A stretch of 64,000 nucleotides of DNA from Ottelia alismoides (taxonomy: Eukaryota > Streptophyta > Magnoliopsida > Alismatales > Hydrocharitaceae), in assembly GCA_037367405.1 (NCBI GenBank), contig JAZKJV010008263.1, positions 186,001 through 250,000 of the forward strand. The letters are read 5' to 3'. Below are positions 1 to 10,533 of the stretch, piece by piece. A program made the position numbers and the translations under genes. The stretch's first letter is position 1. Every line of letters begins with the position of its first letter. Below the pieces are notes generated by a model. It was not told where the DNA came from. It worked only from the letters and a program-made list of their open reading frames with translations, and made no database searches.

Positions 1-1681
1 TGTATAATGTCATATATGTATATAGTATATGTATATAGTTACTATTTTTAACTAACCATCATAAAAAAATAAAAAATGACACTTTTTAATTCAAATAAAT
101 AAAGTGACGTAAATTCAAAAAAAAATAGATAATTTTGTAATTAGTTTTATCTCTTTTACTTTATCTCATGACATCTCTTCCTCCAAAAAATTCAAAAATT
201 CATTTCAAATATCATCTCTTATCTCTTTATCCAAAACATTCAAAAATCAAATTCCATTCCATATTTTCTATTTATATGGCTCCTTCTCCCTCATTCCAAC
301 TTGATCGATCTTTAGAGAGAGGAGCCTGATCTACGAGAAACAATTTCGTCGAGAAAGTTACCAAGCCTTCGAGCCGCCCAGTGATAGCGAGTCGGCCTTA
401 TCGAGGCGATCACGGTCCTTTTCCGCTCCTAAGGTGAGATCCGCATTTTTCTTCGTATTTTTATCTTAGGTTAATCGTAGTTTTTTCTTGCACTTTTTAT
501 CTCATTATCATTTTTATTTTCTCTAGATCTTAAAACAATCCATCTCGATTTATTCCGCCACCGGCTCGATTTTTCATCTCACTTTCTCGATCTCTACGTG
601 TTCTATTTCTATCGTCCACGATCTCTCAACTCCGACCATATACGGAGGCCGGAGATCGGATTCGAGTCCCTCATCTCCGTAGAATCCTCGCCCATTTTTC
701 CTATTTGTAAATAAATAAAAATAATAATAAAAAATTGTTTCTTTTCTTCTAACATTTGTTTTGCAGCATAAATAAAAAATAAAAAAATCATTTTTTCCCT
801 TTATCTCTATTGTTTTTTTGCAGGACCATTAAATACAAGAAAACAAAAAAATTTATAAAAATATATAAAAAAAGTCTTTATCCCTTTATTTCCTATTTTT
901 CAGACTTACAAAAAAATATAAATAAAAAGTTTTTCTTCTTCTATTCACTGTTTACAAAAAATAAATAAAAATAATAAAAAAACACACACACGCATGGGCG
1001 ACAGTGCCATCCCGCGCCGTCCACCCCCGTGGCGCCGCATCCTCCAAGCAGATCACCCCCGCCGAACAGCGCGGCCTCCATTCCACCGCCGGCCGACGGA
1101 GGCGTGTGTCGCCCCGCCGGCCACCTCCACAGCACAGCCGGCCACCGCCCCGACGCTTATGCCTCCCTTCTGCGCGAGACCATGACCCAACTTCCAGCGG
1201 GCGGCGGCCCCCTCGCAACTGCCCCGCGCCATCGACCTCCTGTGCGGCGCTCCGCCTTTTCCGCTGAGCAATCCTCCACGGCGATATGCCCCATCTCGCC
1301 GACCGCACATGGTGTGTGCAACCTCCTGCCATTCCAGTCCATGCTTCCCTCGCTTGGGCCAGCACCACCCACCTCCGTGCGTGCGGCCAGGTGGGCCCGC
1401 CTCCTCGCCGCGACTCCGACCGGCCTCCCCCCTTGAGCCCCAACTTGAGGGGTGGCGGCCAAGTTCATTCGAAGTCGGATGAAGAAGGACCCCCTAGGGC
1501 TTCCTTGTGATTTTGAATAAAAAATTGGAAAATTTTCATCTTGCGCCTCCGAAGTTTCTGTAATTACAAACGAGTCCCCGCCATATCAAATTAATTTTGG
1601 GAAATCACAGTTACACCTCAAAAGTCTTTGAATTTTTGAAAGAGCCCCTGCCAGAGCCTGAAGCACATGCCAAGCACGTGA
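1..1681 (+). repeat. Left part of Gypsy LTR 'X', interrupted by Element 1
   Basis: No gene is supported here. An AT-rich segment (1-300) with a TATA-like CTATTTATATGG near 268-279 leads into a C/T-rich stretch, a possible splice donor (AAGGTGAGAT near 430), A/T tracts (680-970) and a very GC-rich block (985-1500). Several short overlapping open frames on both strands of the GC-rich block have no recognisable domain. The sequence continues at 17109 after Element 1 and ends with a motif block typical of Athila-type LTR ends, so I read 1-1681 plus 17109-18168 as one LTR in plus orientation whose start lies left of the window. A host 5' UTR cannot be fully excluded for 1-850. Confidence 0.55.
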
Positions 1682-1836
1682 TGACGAGCCCGAAAAAGCC
1701 GCGTTAAGAAGTTGTTTTTAATCTTTGTTCGTGTTAATAATGATGTGTCGTTCGTTGTAGGCGGCGATCGGAAACAGTCAAGAAATAACCACAATTTTTA
1801 ATCAAATTTAATCAAGTGGTTTTTATGTTTATTTTA

Positions 1837-1853
1837 CTTGGGCAAGTCCCAAG
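1837..1853 (-). other. LTR end stem-loop, Element 1 3' LTR copy
   Basis: CTTGGG (1837-1842) pairs with CCCAAG (1848-1853) across a 5-nt loop, beside the GGTCGATC block shared in form by other Athila-type LTRs here. An identical copy is at 14039-14055. See the finding on compensatory changes. Confidence 0.6.
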
Positions 1854-2661
1854 GTCGATCACAAGGAGGCAAAGGAACAACCTAGAGTTGTGTCTATCCA
1901 ATTTTTAGTTCGGTTTTCAAGACGGTCTTTTTTTTGGAATTTTTCAATGTAATATGAGATGCAAAATGCAAGTTCGGCCTATTTTAGGGACTAAAATGTA
2001 AATTTCAATCAAACGATGTCTGAAAAATACGAAACTTGGCCACAATGTAAATGACGATGAAATGAGTGCACTATAATTTTTTTGGAATTTTTAGATGCAA
2101 TATGAATTTTTTTATGAATTTTTAAATGCAAACAGAATGATTTTCAATATTTAATTATAATAAATATTAAACCTATTAGGATCTCAGAAAAATCCTAAAT
2201 CTCAAAAATGTGGGGTCTAATACCTAATAAAAGTCAAATACTGAAATGTGCTAAATGATTTTTACAAATCAAAGTATGCATGCAAATGCAAAGATTTTTG
2301 GGCACAATGTCAATCAAAGTAATCTCTACGATACGTGATTTTTCGGAGATTTTCAGAGCAATGGTTAATTTACTATGAATTTCTGAGCACAGATTGGGCA
2401 AAATATTCCAATTTTCACAAAATAATTATTTATTAATCAACCATAAATCACAAAAATATCCATAGCATGTCAAAATGTAGAGAATTATATGATGAACAAA
2501 ATGCTATTTTTAAATAAATAAAATGATGCAATGTAGAGGTCTATACTGGATGACAAAGACGGGGTACATATGCAAACAGAATAATAAAAATAAAAATAAT
2601 GCAGGGGGACCTAGGAGTAATTACCGCTTGTTCCGGGGGTACTTTGCAATTTTTCCAAGGT

Positions 2662-2830
2662 GGTCAGTGCGTTGCACGTGACCTTCTGGATTGGGACGTA
2701 AGTGTAAATCAGTGGAGCTCCGGGGGCTTCTCTGAAGTTTGCCCACGGTCACGTGCGACGCACGTGACCTGGCTGACGGTTTGCTGACGTCCCTCCCCGG
2801 GACGCACGTGCCTCGCACATGCGTCGGGAG
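2662..2830. promoter_or_regulatory. G-box (CACGTG) palindrome cluster, 3' LTR copy
   Basis: Three imperfect palindromes, each built from two CACGTG-like cores, lie at about 2662-2683, 2747-2769 and 2808-2830. The middle one is intact except for its central base. The first lost one base of its left core and the third has CACATG for its second core, so this copy is more decayed than the 5' LTR copy. CACGTG is the plant G-box bound by bZIP and bHLH factors; use here is inferred. Confidence 0.5.
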
Positions 2831-3576
2831 GTCTCGGGCGTCGCGCCCGGTGGCGAAGGCGGCGAGGGAGGTCGGAGATGTTGGCCTGCCTTTGGCCGAC
2901 ACATGGCCAAGAGGGGGCGGAGCGGCGGAGCTCGGTGATGTCGGAGAGGGCCGATGGAGGTGGCAGCGTAGTAGAGGAGCGGGCCCGGTGGTTGTCGATG
3001 AAGGTACGGCGGAGGGCGATGATCCTGGTGGGGGTGCCCAGCGGCGTGGAGGAAGGTCCCGGCCTGGCGTGGCAATCGACGAGGCGGAGCATGCCTGGTG
3101 GCATGAGTTGTTCGAGGGCCGCTCCGGTGAGGCTCCAAGGGCTGGTTGCTGTCAAGCGGTGGAGGCGACGACGCTGCTGGAGATGGGGCTCGACCGCAGG
3201 TAGAGGCGTAGCGGTGACTGGCGTGGCCGTCCTCTAGCCGACAAACGGCCAGGGGGACGGTGGTGGGGGAGAAGCGTCGCGGAGTTGTCGATGTGGCGGA
3301 GTTAATCGAAGAAGCGTGGCTTCGAGCGGAGAGAAGGCGATGGAGCGGTGGAGGGGGGAGGATCGGCGAGCGGAAGGGGATGGCGGCGCGAGACACAGAT
3401 GGAGAGAGAGAGAGAAGGAGGGATACCTAGAGGGGCTCAACGACAGTGCCGGAGCGAGCAGCTGCTCGGGCGGAGCTGCGACGAGGAAGACGTCCTCGGA
3501 TCACGCCGGTTTGAGGGCTGTCACCACCTGAAGGTGTAGGTCGGCGGATGAAGGTCTGGGGGGGGCGGCGATGGTG

Positions 3577-3584
3577 TTTATATA
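3577..3584 (-). promoter_or_regulatory. TATA box, Element 1 3' LTR
   Basis: TATATAAA on the minus strand, inside CTATATAAACACC, at the entry to the GC-rich R-like region. The spacing fits a plant core promoter with transcription starting near 3550. The equivalent site of the 5' LTR reads TACATAAA. Confidence 0.6.
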
Positions 3585-3906
3585 GCAAGGATAGGCTGGC
3601 GGTGGTTGGCGAGATAGGGGGGTCCGTTGGCGAAGATAGCGGAGGACCGGCAAGGCGGAGGTTGGCGGTCGGTGCGGGATATGCGGGCGGCGCAGGAGGT
3701 TGAAGGAGGAAGGCGGAGAAGTCGGGGGGAGGTCGTTGGGGAAGAAGGGTTCCCGGCCGTTCGATCGGCCGAGATCGAACGGCCCAGGATAGGCCACGTG
3801 GCGCTGGCGTGGGGGGAGATGGGGCACGTGCGGAGCGCGTGCGACGCACGTGCTCTTTTTTAATTTTTTTATTAAAAACGAGATTAAAAAAAAGCTAAAA
3901 ATCAAT

Positions 3907-3939
3907 GATACGTGGCGGCCTCTGGGGCTGCCACGTGTC
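3907..3939. promoter_or_regulatory. ABRE/G-box inverted repeat in U3, 3' LTR copy
   Basis: GATACGTGGC (3907-3916) is inverted as GCCACGTGTC (3930-3939) around a G/C-rich spacer. Each arm has an ACGTG core, the core of plant ABRE and G-box sites. In minus orientation it lies upstream of the TATA box, in U3. Equivalent inverted repeats occur at 16213-16244 and in LTR 0 (20277-20309). Confidence 0.55.
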
Positions 3940-4801
3940 AGCTCCAGAAAATCCGAAATTAAATCCTTTGTAAAATCGATAAAAAAATAGCAAATGACCT
4001 GAAATCGAAAAAGTTCCTTCACGAAAATGCTCGTCTCGATGAGATCTACAACTTTCATGAAGACATCAAAGCCAAATTCGGTCAAATGTAAAAAGTGAAT
4101 TTTTGGGGTATCCCATGTATATAGAATACCTTGATTTTTGGGTTTTCTAATTTTTTGTCATTTTTAAAACAAGATGAAAATCCGGAAAAATATGGAAACA
4201 TTAAAGATAAATAAAAGACACCTAATTCTAATTTTTTGGATTTTTATTAAGAAAGAAAATATATACATAAAATACAAGGTCGAAAGCCGCGAAAATATAT
4301 AATGTACAAAAGAGGCCCAAAATCCAACTTTCACATACGAGCTCTGATTCACTTGAACTTGGTCTTGTTTTGAAGGTAATTGAATGTGCATTAGTTCAAA
4401 AGTGCGTAGGATCAAATCGGACACTGGATGGGGAAGATATCGGGCTTTTAGTCCGAAAATCCTGAAACTAGGATTTGGGTTTTTGGTCCACTTATTTGGG
4501 TTAGTGATTTTTTTTGTATTTTTCATTTATGCTTGTGAGTGATATGTACACAATGGAAGTGGCTTTGGGTTATTCGGAGTTAGCATTAGGGAGTTAAAAA
4601 TCTGGGAAGTTAGGCTATTTACAGGTCAAATTTGGCTTTGATTTGTGGCTCTTATTTTGTGCAGAAATTATGGATAAGATGCCATTTTTATGAGAACATG
4701 CATGAATGCTAATTATGCAGAATAAATGCAAATATGCTGTTGATTTTTAGGGACTTAATTTTAATAAATGAGATTTAGAGTGATGAATCCGAGATTCATC
4801 A

Positions 4802-4815
4802 TCCCCCTATACTTA
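4802..4815 (-). other. Polypurine tract of Element 1
   Basis: On the minus strand TAAGTATAGGGGGA immediately precedes the 3' LTR. This is where plus-strand DNA priming by an RNase H-resistant purine primer is expected. A hairpin (TGCTC/GAGCA, near 4820-4836) lies directly upstream in element sense. The same core recurs four more times between here and pol. Confidence 0.85.
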
Positions 4816-6073
4816 AACTATGCTCGTCCCTGAGCATCAAAAAGACATGCCATGAAGTGAAATGAGACTGGGTTCCATACCAAGACCATGAGCTGAAGGT
4901 GACAATGAAACTAAACTCAACCTTTGGATTAGTAGTGTGGCGGAACTTCTGTGAGACTTAGAATTTTAAAATCAACAGCCCTCAAGTTCTACACATCATT
5001 GTTACAGTTTCGGCTCAGAAGTCATCTTAGATCAATCCTCTTCCCAAAGTATACCCTAAGAATATTGAATAACCGACTCGTGTGTGTGAAGGGTTTTAGC
5101 TCTTCCCATCCAGAATGCCGGACTACCATGCTCCTCTCCTCTCCAGTAACTCGTCCTCGGGGAGTCAGGTATTTCCTTCTAAGGTCTGTCGTGATGTGTT
5201 CACAATCGAAATGGGGGAGAAGTTAGAAGAAAGAGAAAAGAACTGGAGGGGGTGGCCAGTGTAGTCACCTCTCCTTGTGAAGATGGTCAGTGTAGCCAAG
5301 TCTCCACCAAGATCTGCAGGTTTCTTGAAGCTTGGACCTTTTTGGTTTTATTTGGTAGAATGCTTCTTTGTATTTGGAATTTTTGGTGGTTCTGCTTGGA
5401 TCTTGTTTTGCCCCTACGGATATAGCATCTTTTTATTCCGTACATTTTTTGGGGTCTTAGAAAAAATTGTGCCCAGCCGTCCATCCCTTTTCCGAAGCTT
5501 TATTTCAACCCGAACTCCGGTCTTTAGATTTCCACGCTACCAGAAAAGAGACTCACACAGTCTTCCAACGTCCCATCTGGGTTGAGCTAAGTGCATAGTG
5601 TGAGAGTACAAATTAATTCCCTATTCAAGAGTGGTACCCAGAATGAAGAGATCAGGTTAGACACTAAGAGTCAAACGCTGCACATTGTCATGTGGAACTT
5701 AAAGAATTATGTCAAAAGACCTGAAGCTCTTAAAATCCTATTTCTATGTGAAATTCCTCTGAAAATTAGGTGGATTAAGGGCAAGTTCAGACCACTCTCG
5801 GTTTCGGCTCACAACTTGGTTCAGAACCCAATGACTTTTCACAAATGCAAATGCATGTGATGTTGGATGAAGTAAGTGTGTGAAATGCAGATTTTTTTTG
5901 CGTGTGTGTGTGCAAAGATGAAATAAGAAGCCATTTTTTTTTCAAAAATTTTGGGCAAGTCAGTGTTAGTAGAAAAACTCTTTTTTTTGAAGTTAGTACC
6001 CACCCCGTAAATACATATAGACTTACGTAAAAGTACGAGATATGGGTAAAATATATACAAAGTATATATACAG
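4816..6073 (-). other. 3' noncoding region of Element 1
   Basis: This lies between the polypurine tract and the hairpin array. Athila elements can carry an envelope-like frame here; I see no long minus-strand frame, and the plus-strand frames (for example 4951-5585) are antisense to the element without a recognisable domain. Short blocks match the same region of Element 4: a GTCCTC hairpin near 5145-5165 and a CAGTGTAG motif repeated at 5257 and 5287. That points to a conserved untranslated function, not a protein. Confidence 0.7.
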
Positions 6074-6384
6074 ACCCCCCTATACTTAGCGAGTGATGTG
6101 TCCTCAGAGCACAAAAAAGCGTAATGAAGACATAGCTCGTGCTAAGCGTAAGGGAGTGGAAAATTTATATACAATGGGTTAGGAAGTAAAGCGGAAAAGA
6201 GGCGGTCATGATATGTGGATGAGGAGAGTATAAACAGGTGGATGCCGGTTCCCCCTATACTTAGGCTCTGGACAGCCTAAGTATGGAAGAAGGGTGGAAA
6301 TGGAGTGATCAGGAGGAGTGTGATGAGAGAAATGGTAAATACAGATGGCATCGGTCCCCCCTATACTTAGGCCTTGGCCTAAGT
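6074..6384 (-). repeat. Array of polypurine-tract plus stem-loop units, Element 1
   Basis: Three copies of a CCCCCTATACTTAG core start at about 6075, 6251 and 6355, each followed by an inverted repeat. At 6251 ATACTTAGGCT (6257-6267) pairs with AGCCTAAGTAT (6274-6284) over a 6-nt loop. At 6355 ACTTAGGCC (6365-6373) pairs with GGCCTAAGT (6376-6384) over 2 nt. The 6075 copy is followed by GTGATGTGTCCTCAGAGCAC, a weaker stem. On the element's sense strand each reads as a CTAAGTATAGGGGG purine tract. The last unit begins where pol ends. Element 4 has an equivalent array. Confidence 0.85.
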
Positions 6385-9300
6385 AGAGAGAGAAGCTGTA
6401 CAAGGGGGCCGATGTGGTTGGGAGGGTGGGCGGGTTTGATCTGATATGTCTTCAATATTCTCGTTATGCGTGAAATAGATGGCCTCAACTTGAACTGACT
6501 GCTCTCTGGGTGATTCAATATATGGTTTTAGCAACTGACCATTTACTGAGAAAGGTTGTGCATTCTCCTTGAGTTCGGCAATATCTACGCTTCCATTGGT
6601 ATGCATATTGATGACAATGTAAGGGCCCGACCATTTTGATTTTAGTTTCCCATGGAAAATCTTTAACCGAGCATTAAACAACCAAATTTTCTGCCCAGGG
6701 ACAAAGGTCTTGTCTCGAATGTGTCTATCATGCCACCTCTTGACCTTGTCCTTATAAATCACACTATTGTCATATGCCCGATTTCGGATTTCAATTAGCT
6801 CATTCAGATTTAGGTCTCGACACAATTTCCCAATGTGACAACTCCAATTCAACTTTTTGATCGCCCATTCAGATTTGTGAATCAATTCTGCATGAAGGTG
6901 ACATGGCTTACCATAGATCATCCTAAAAGGTGAAGTACCGAGTGGAGTCTCATAGGCTGTCCTATAGGCCCATAGAACTTGGTCCAACAGTTTCGACCAA
7001 TTCTTCCTATCGGGACGAACCAACTTCTGGAGAATGCTCTTCACCTCTCTATTAGAAACCTCTGCCATGCCATTAGATTGTGGATGATACGGGTTGGCTA
7101 TTCTATGCTCAAATTTGTACTCCTTAGCCAAAGATCTCATCTCCCTGTTCACAAAGTGGCTACCTCCATCAGAAATCAATACTTTTGGAATCCCGAACCT
7201 CGCAATGATGTTATCTTTGATAAACTTACAGACGACTTTGCTATCTGCGGTTCGGGTTGGAATAGCCTCTACCCATCTTGATAAATAATCTACCGCTAAC
7301 AAGATGTACTCAAATCCATTGCTGTTGGGAAAGGGACCCATAAAATCAATCCCCCATGCATCAAAAACATCACAGAAAATCATTGGTTGCATGGGCATTT
7401 CATCTCTATATCCCATAGTCCCTCCCATTCTTTGACAAATTGGGCATGATCGTACAAATTCATTAGCATCCTGAAATAAGGTCTGCCAGTAAAATCCACA
7501 TTGGAGTACCTTGTGCGCGGTTCTCTTTCCCGAATGGTGTCCTCCAGCCTCGAGAGAATGACAGTGTGTGAGGACACTCTGATATTCCTCCTGAGGAATA
7601 CATCTTCTCCAGACACAATCTGATCCTTCATAGAAAAGGAAAGGATCGTCCCAATGGTATTTTCTCGAATCTGACTTTAATCGATCAATCATTTTTTTGG
7701 TCCAACCATAGGGAACCTTCTTGGAGACAAGATAGTTCACTATGTCGGAATACCAAGGGGTTGAATCAATGACGCAAACCGATTCGTCTGGAAAAGTCTC
7801 CTTGATTGGTCCGATATCAGGATGATCGTTTTGCTCGATTCGGGAAAGGTGATCAGCAACAACATTCTTTATTCCAGGTTTATCCTTAATCTCCAAACTA
7901 AACTCCTGGATTAACAAGATCCATCTCAAAAGTTGTGCCTTGGCATCCTTCTTATCCATGAGATATTTGATTGCTGTATGATCTGTGAAAATTGTCACCT
8001 TGGAGCCCAATATGTATGATCTGAATTTTTCCAGGGCCCAGACAACCGCGAGCATTTCCTTTTCAGTCACTGTATAATTTCTCTGTGTAGGATCCAACAC
8101 TTTACTCGCGTAGTGAATCACATAAGGAATTCCATCTCTTCTTTGTCCGAGTACCGCTCCGACAGCAAAATCCGATGCATCAGTCATGATCTCGAAGGGA
8201 AGAGACCAGTCGGGAGCTTGTAATATCGGCGATTCACATATTTTCTTTTTCAGGAGCTCGAAGGCCTCTAGACATCTGTGATTTACAATAAACTCGGTGT
8301 CTTTTCCTAAGAGCTCAGTCAGTGGGCGGGCGATCTTTGAAAAATCAGGAATAAACCGTCGATAAAATCCAACATGCCCTAAGAACGACCTTACTGACTT
8401 GATGTTGGTTGGTGGCTCAAGTTTCTTGATCACATCCACCTTGGCAGGGTCCACCTCCATTCCCTTTTTGGAGATGACGTGCCCCAACACGATACCCTCA
8501 GTCACCATAAAGTGACTCTTCTCCCAGGAGAGTACCAAATTAACCTCCCTGCATCTCTGAAGGACTCGGTCCAAGTGTGCTAAGCATGTATCAAATGAAT
8601 CACCATGAACTGAGAAGTCATCCATGAAGACTTCCAGGAAATCACCAACCATTTCGGCAAATACGGCAATCATGCACCGCTGAAATGTGCCTGGGGCATT
8701 GCAAAGCCCGAATGGCATGCGCTTGAATGCATAAGTACCGAAGGGACATGTGAATGTGGTCTTTTCCTGGTCCTCGGGAGTGATAGCTACTTGATTGTAG
8801 TCGGAGTACCCATCAAGAAAACAGAAGAATGCTTTCCCTGCAAGTCTCTCCAATATTTGATCAATGAATGGCAGTGGAAAGTAGTCTTTCTTGGTCGCAG
8901 CATTCAGGCGCCGGTAATCGACACAGACGCGCCACGACGTGGGTACTCGGGTCACGATCTCTACCCCCTCCTCGTTGGTAACCATCTGGATTCCCGATTT
9001 CTTTGGGATGACATGAAGGGGGGCTACCCACTTGGAGTCAGAAATGGGGTAAATAAATCCTGCTTTGCACCATTTCTCTATTTCTTTCTTCACTACTTCC
9101 CGAAGATTGGGGTTTAATCTTCTCTGAAATTCACGGGAAGGCCTTGCATTATCCTCAACATAAATTTGGTGCGAGCAGAGAGCGGGGTTTATTCCTACGA
9201 GATCCGACACAGTCCAACCGATGGCTTTTCGATTTCGCTCAAGGACTTCGAGTAGTCTAGACTCCTGATCTAATGTCAAGGATGAGCTAATGATCACAGG

Positions 9301-10380
9301 AAATTTCTCTTTGGGCCCATTGAGAAATGCATACTTCAGTGTGGGGGGTAATGGTTTCAACTCAGGTAATTCAGAATCATCAATCAAGTCTGGCTGAATT
9401 ATCTTTGTATCTGGTTCAGTGTCGGTTGGTGGTGAGTCATTGTGTGAAGTGTTGGCTACCAATTCAGAAGTCAGATGGGTCGGATCGCTAGAGTAGAATG
9501 GTAATTCAGCCAGAGCCGTGTCCGATTCGTCATTGATTTTTCTTGACACATCCAAAAGGCTTTCTGTGTCATTAATGGTGAAGTAGTCTGAGTGTTTTGA
9601 GATGTTTGGAAATATCTCGCAAAATGCATTGTGCATCATTTCTTCTTCCGAGGAAGTGCTTTCAGTCTGTATGTCTGGAAGTTGGTCCCATGGCCCAGTG
9701 GTTCGGAGGAGATTGCATTCAGATGTTTCGGCCTCTTCAGTTGTGGACTCGGAGTCTGGTCTTTGCCACTTTGTCTGCTTCATCTCCAAGTCTACTTCCC
9801 CTCCTGGAGATCGGAATTTCATCATGCCAGAACTGTAATCAAATACAGCCTTGGCGGTTCTTAAGAATGGTCTTCCAAGAATGATTTGTGATTCCTTCCA
9901 ATGGTTTGGGGTTTCCATATCAAGGACAGTGAAGTCCGCTTTGTATTCTGTACCCTCGATAACGATGATGACATTATTTACTTCTCCCTTAGCTCTTTTG
10001 GTGGATTTATCAGCAAATTGGAGTAGAGATGATGATTTCTTGAGAGGGCCTAACTCCAATCTATAGTATATGGCTAAGGGTAGAAGATTTATGGAAGAAC
10101 CATTGTCGAGGAGTGTGCGTGTGAACACAATGCCGCCAATGCGACTCTCCACATAATGGGCGCCCAGATCCCTTTTCTTTCTTGGCAGGTGCTGATTCTT
10201 GACACATTTGGTGGTGGCAACTATCAAGATATGCGTGTCCACAAATTGACTTCTTCTCTTTGTACGAGTCCTAGTGGGAGTGCATTTTGCCTTTAAATAT
10301 TTCTGAAAAGCAGGATTATTGGCCACATATTGGTCAAAGGGTACTTTGACTGTGATGTTTTGATGGCAAAATTTTTCCAT
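6379..10380 (-). CDS. pol: Element 1 pol polyprotein (protease, RT, RNase H, integrase)
   Basis: A 1333-residue open frame encodes the replication enzymes of the retrotransposon. Domains in order: aspartic protease around residues 80-190 (LLDNGSSINLL at 91-101; IILGRPFL flap region 166-173); an acidic linker 200-345; reverse transcriptase about 415-690 with FMDD at 585-588; RNase H about 725-845 with acidic residues D734, E773 and D800; integrase from about 935 with an HHCC zinc motif ending SCPICQR (978-984) and the DDE triad D1012, D1071, E1107 (35 residues between the last two). No chromodomain is seen; the C-terminus runs into the hairpin array. All catalytic residues look intact except the protease, where Asn93 replaces the usual Ser or Thr of D-S/T-G. 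The upstream frame is open to a single TAA that separates it from gag, so the Met at 10380 may be only the first Met and not the true start. The 4-kb intact frame supports recent insertion. Confidence 0.95.
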   Translation of the reverse strand: MEKFCHQNITVKVPFDQYVANNPAFQKYLKAKCTPTRTRTKRRSQFVDTHILIVATTKCVKNQHLPRKKRDLGAHYVESRIGGIVFTRTLLDNGSSINLLPLAIYYRLELGPLKKSSSLLQFADKSTKRAKGEVNNVIIVIEGTEYKADFTVLDMETPNHWKESQIILGRPFLRTAKAVFDYSSGMMKFRSPGGEVDLEMKQTKWQRPDSESTTEEAETSECNLLRTTGPWDQLPDIQTESTSSEEEMMHNAFCEIFPNISKHSDYFTINDTESLLDVSRKINDESDTALAELPFYSSDPTHLTSELVANTSHNDSPPTDTEPDTKIIQPDLIDDSELPELKPLPPTLKYAFLNGPKEKFPVIISSSLTLDQESRLLEVLERNRKAIGWTVSDLVGINPALCSHQIYVEDNARPSREFQRRLNPNLREVVKKEIEKWCKAGFIYPISDSKWVAPLHVIPKKSGIQMVTNEEGVEIVTRVPTSWRVCVDYRRLNAATKKDYFPLPFIDQILERLAGKAFFCFLDGYSDYNQVAITPEDQEKTTFTCPFGTYAFKRMPFGLCNAPGTFQRCMIAVFAEMVGDFLEVFMDDFSVHGDSFDTCLAHLDRVLQRCREVNLVLSWEKSHFMVTEGIVLGHVISKKGMEVDPAKVDVIKKLEPPTNIKSVRSFLGHVGFYRRFIPDFSKIARPLTELLGKDTEFIVNHRCLEAFELLKKKICESPILQAPDWSLPFEIMTDASDFAVGAVLGQRRDGIPYVIHYASKVLDPTQRNYTVTEKEMLAVVWALEKFRSYILGSKVTIFTDHTAIKYLMDKKDAKAQLLRWILLIQEFSLEIKDKPGIKNVVADHLSRIEQNDHPDIGPIKETFPDESVCVIDSTPWYSDIVNYLVSKKVPYGWTKKMIDRLKSDSRKYHWDDPFLFYEGSDCVWRRCIPQEEYQSVLTHCHSLEAGGHHSGKRTAHKVLQCGFYWQTLFQDANEFVRSCPICQRMGGTMGYRDEMPMQPMIFCDVFDAWGIDFMGPFPNSNGFEYILLAVDYLSRWVEAIPTRTADSKVVCKFIKDNIIARFGIPKVLISDGGSHFVNREMRSLAKEYKFEHRIANPYHPQSNGMAEVSNREVKSILQKLVRPDRKNWSKLLDQVLWAYRTAYETPLGTSPFRMIYGKPCHLHAELIHKSEWAIKKLNWSCHIGKLCRDLNLNELIEIRNRAYDNSVIYKDKVKRWHDRHIRDKTFVPGQKIWLFNARLKIFHGKLKSKWSGPYIVINMHTNGSVDIAELKENAQPFSVNGQLLKPYIESPREQSVQVEAIYFTHNENIEDISDQTRPPSQPHRPPCTASLST

Positions 10381-10533
10381 TACTGGATCATCCTGAATGT
10401 TTTTCTTTTGTTTTCCTTTCTTGAGGGCATGGGGGAAAGGAATGGAAGCACTTGAGACAGGGGACAGAAGGTCAGAATCATAAATACGAGCATCTTTATT
10501 AGACTTGGAGTTTTTATTACAATCATCAGATTT

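Larger units (their letters stand above)
1682..4801 (-). repeat. Element 1 3' LTR
   Basis: It matches 13884-17108 almost base for base: ends, TATA region, GC-rich block 2660-3860 and AT-rich ends. Relative to the 5' LTR it lacks about 43 bp at 2171-2180 and about 42 bp near 3263. It keeps a canonical TATATAAA at 3577-3584 (minus). The long open frames in the GC-rich block on both strands are composition artefacts with no recognisable domain. Confidence 0.95.

Noticed and set aside
1..850. Host gene promoter and first exon (TATA, C/T-rich leader, splice donor)
   Set aside because: No downstream coding exon; the segment is contiguous in layout with an LTR ending at 18168. Promoter signals are normal in LTRs. 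Not excluded entirely.
952..1443. 163-residue minus-strand frame and overlapping plus frames in the GC-rich block
   Set aside because: Long frames on both strands in several phases at high GC, with R/G/P-rich content and no domain; expected by chance in stop-poor sequence.
2709..4085. Frames of 119-215 residues in Element 1's 3' LTR (repeated at 14910-16134)
   Set aside because: They lie in both LTR copies, differ by frameshifts between copies and have only low-complexity composition; LTR sequence, not genes.
4951..5585. Possible envelope-like frame after pol in Element 1
   Set aside because: The frames run antisense to the element, have no convincing signal or membrane pattern, and the region is conserved with Element 4 only as short noncoding motifs.
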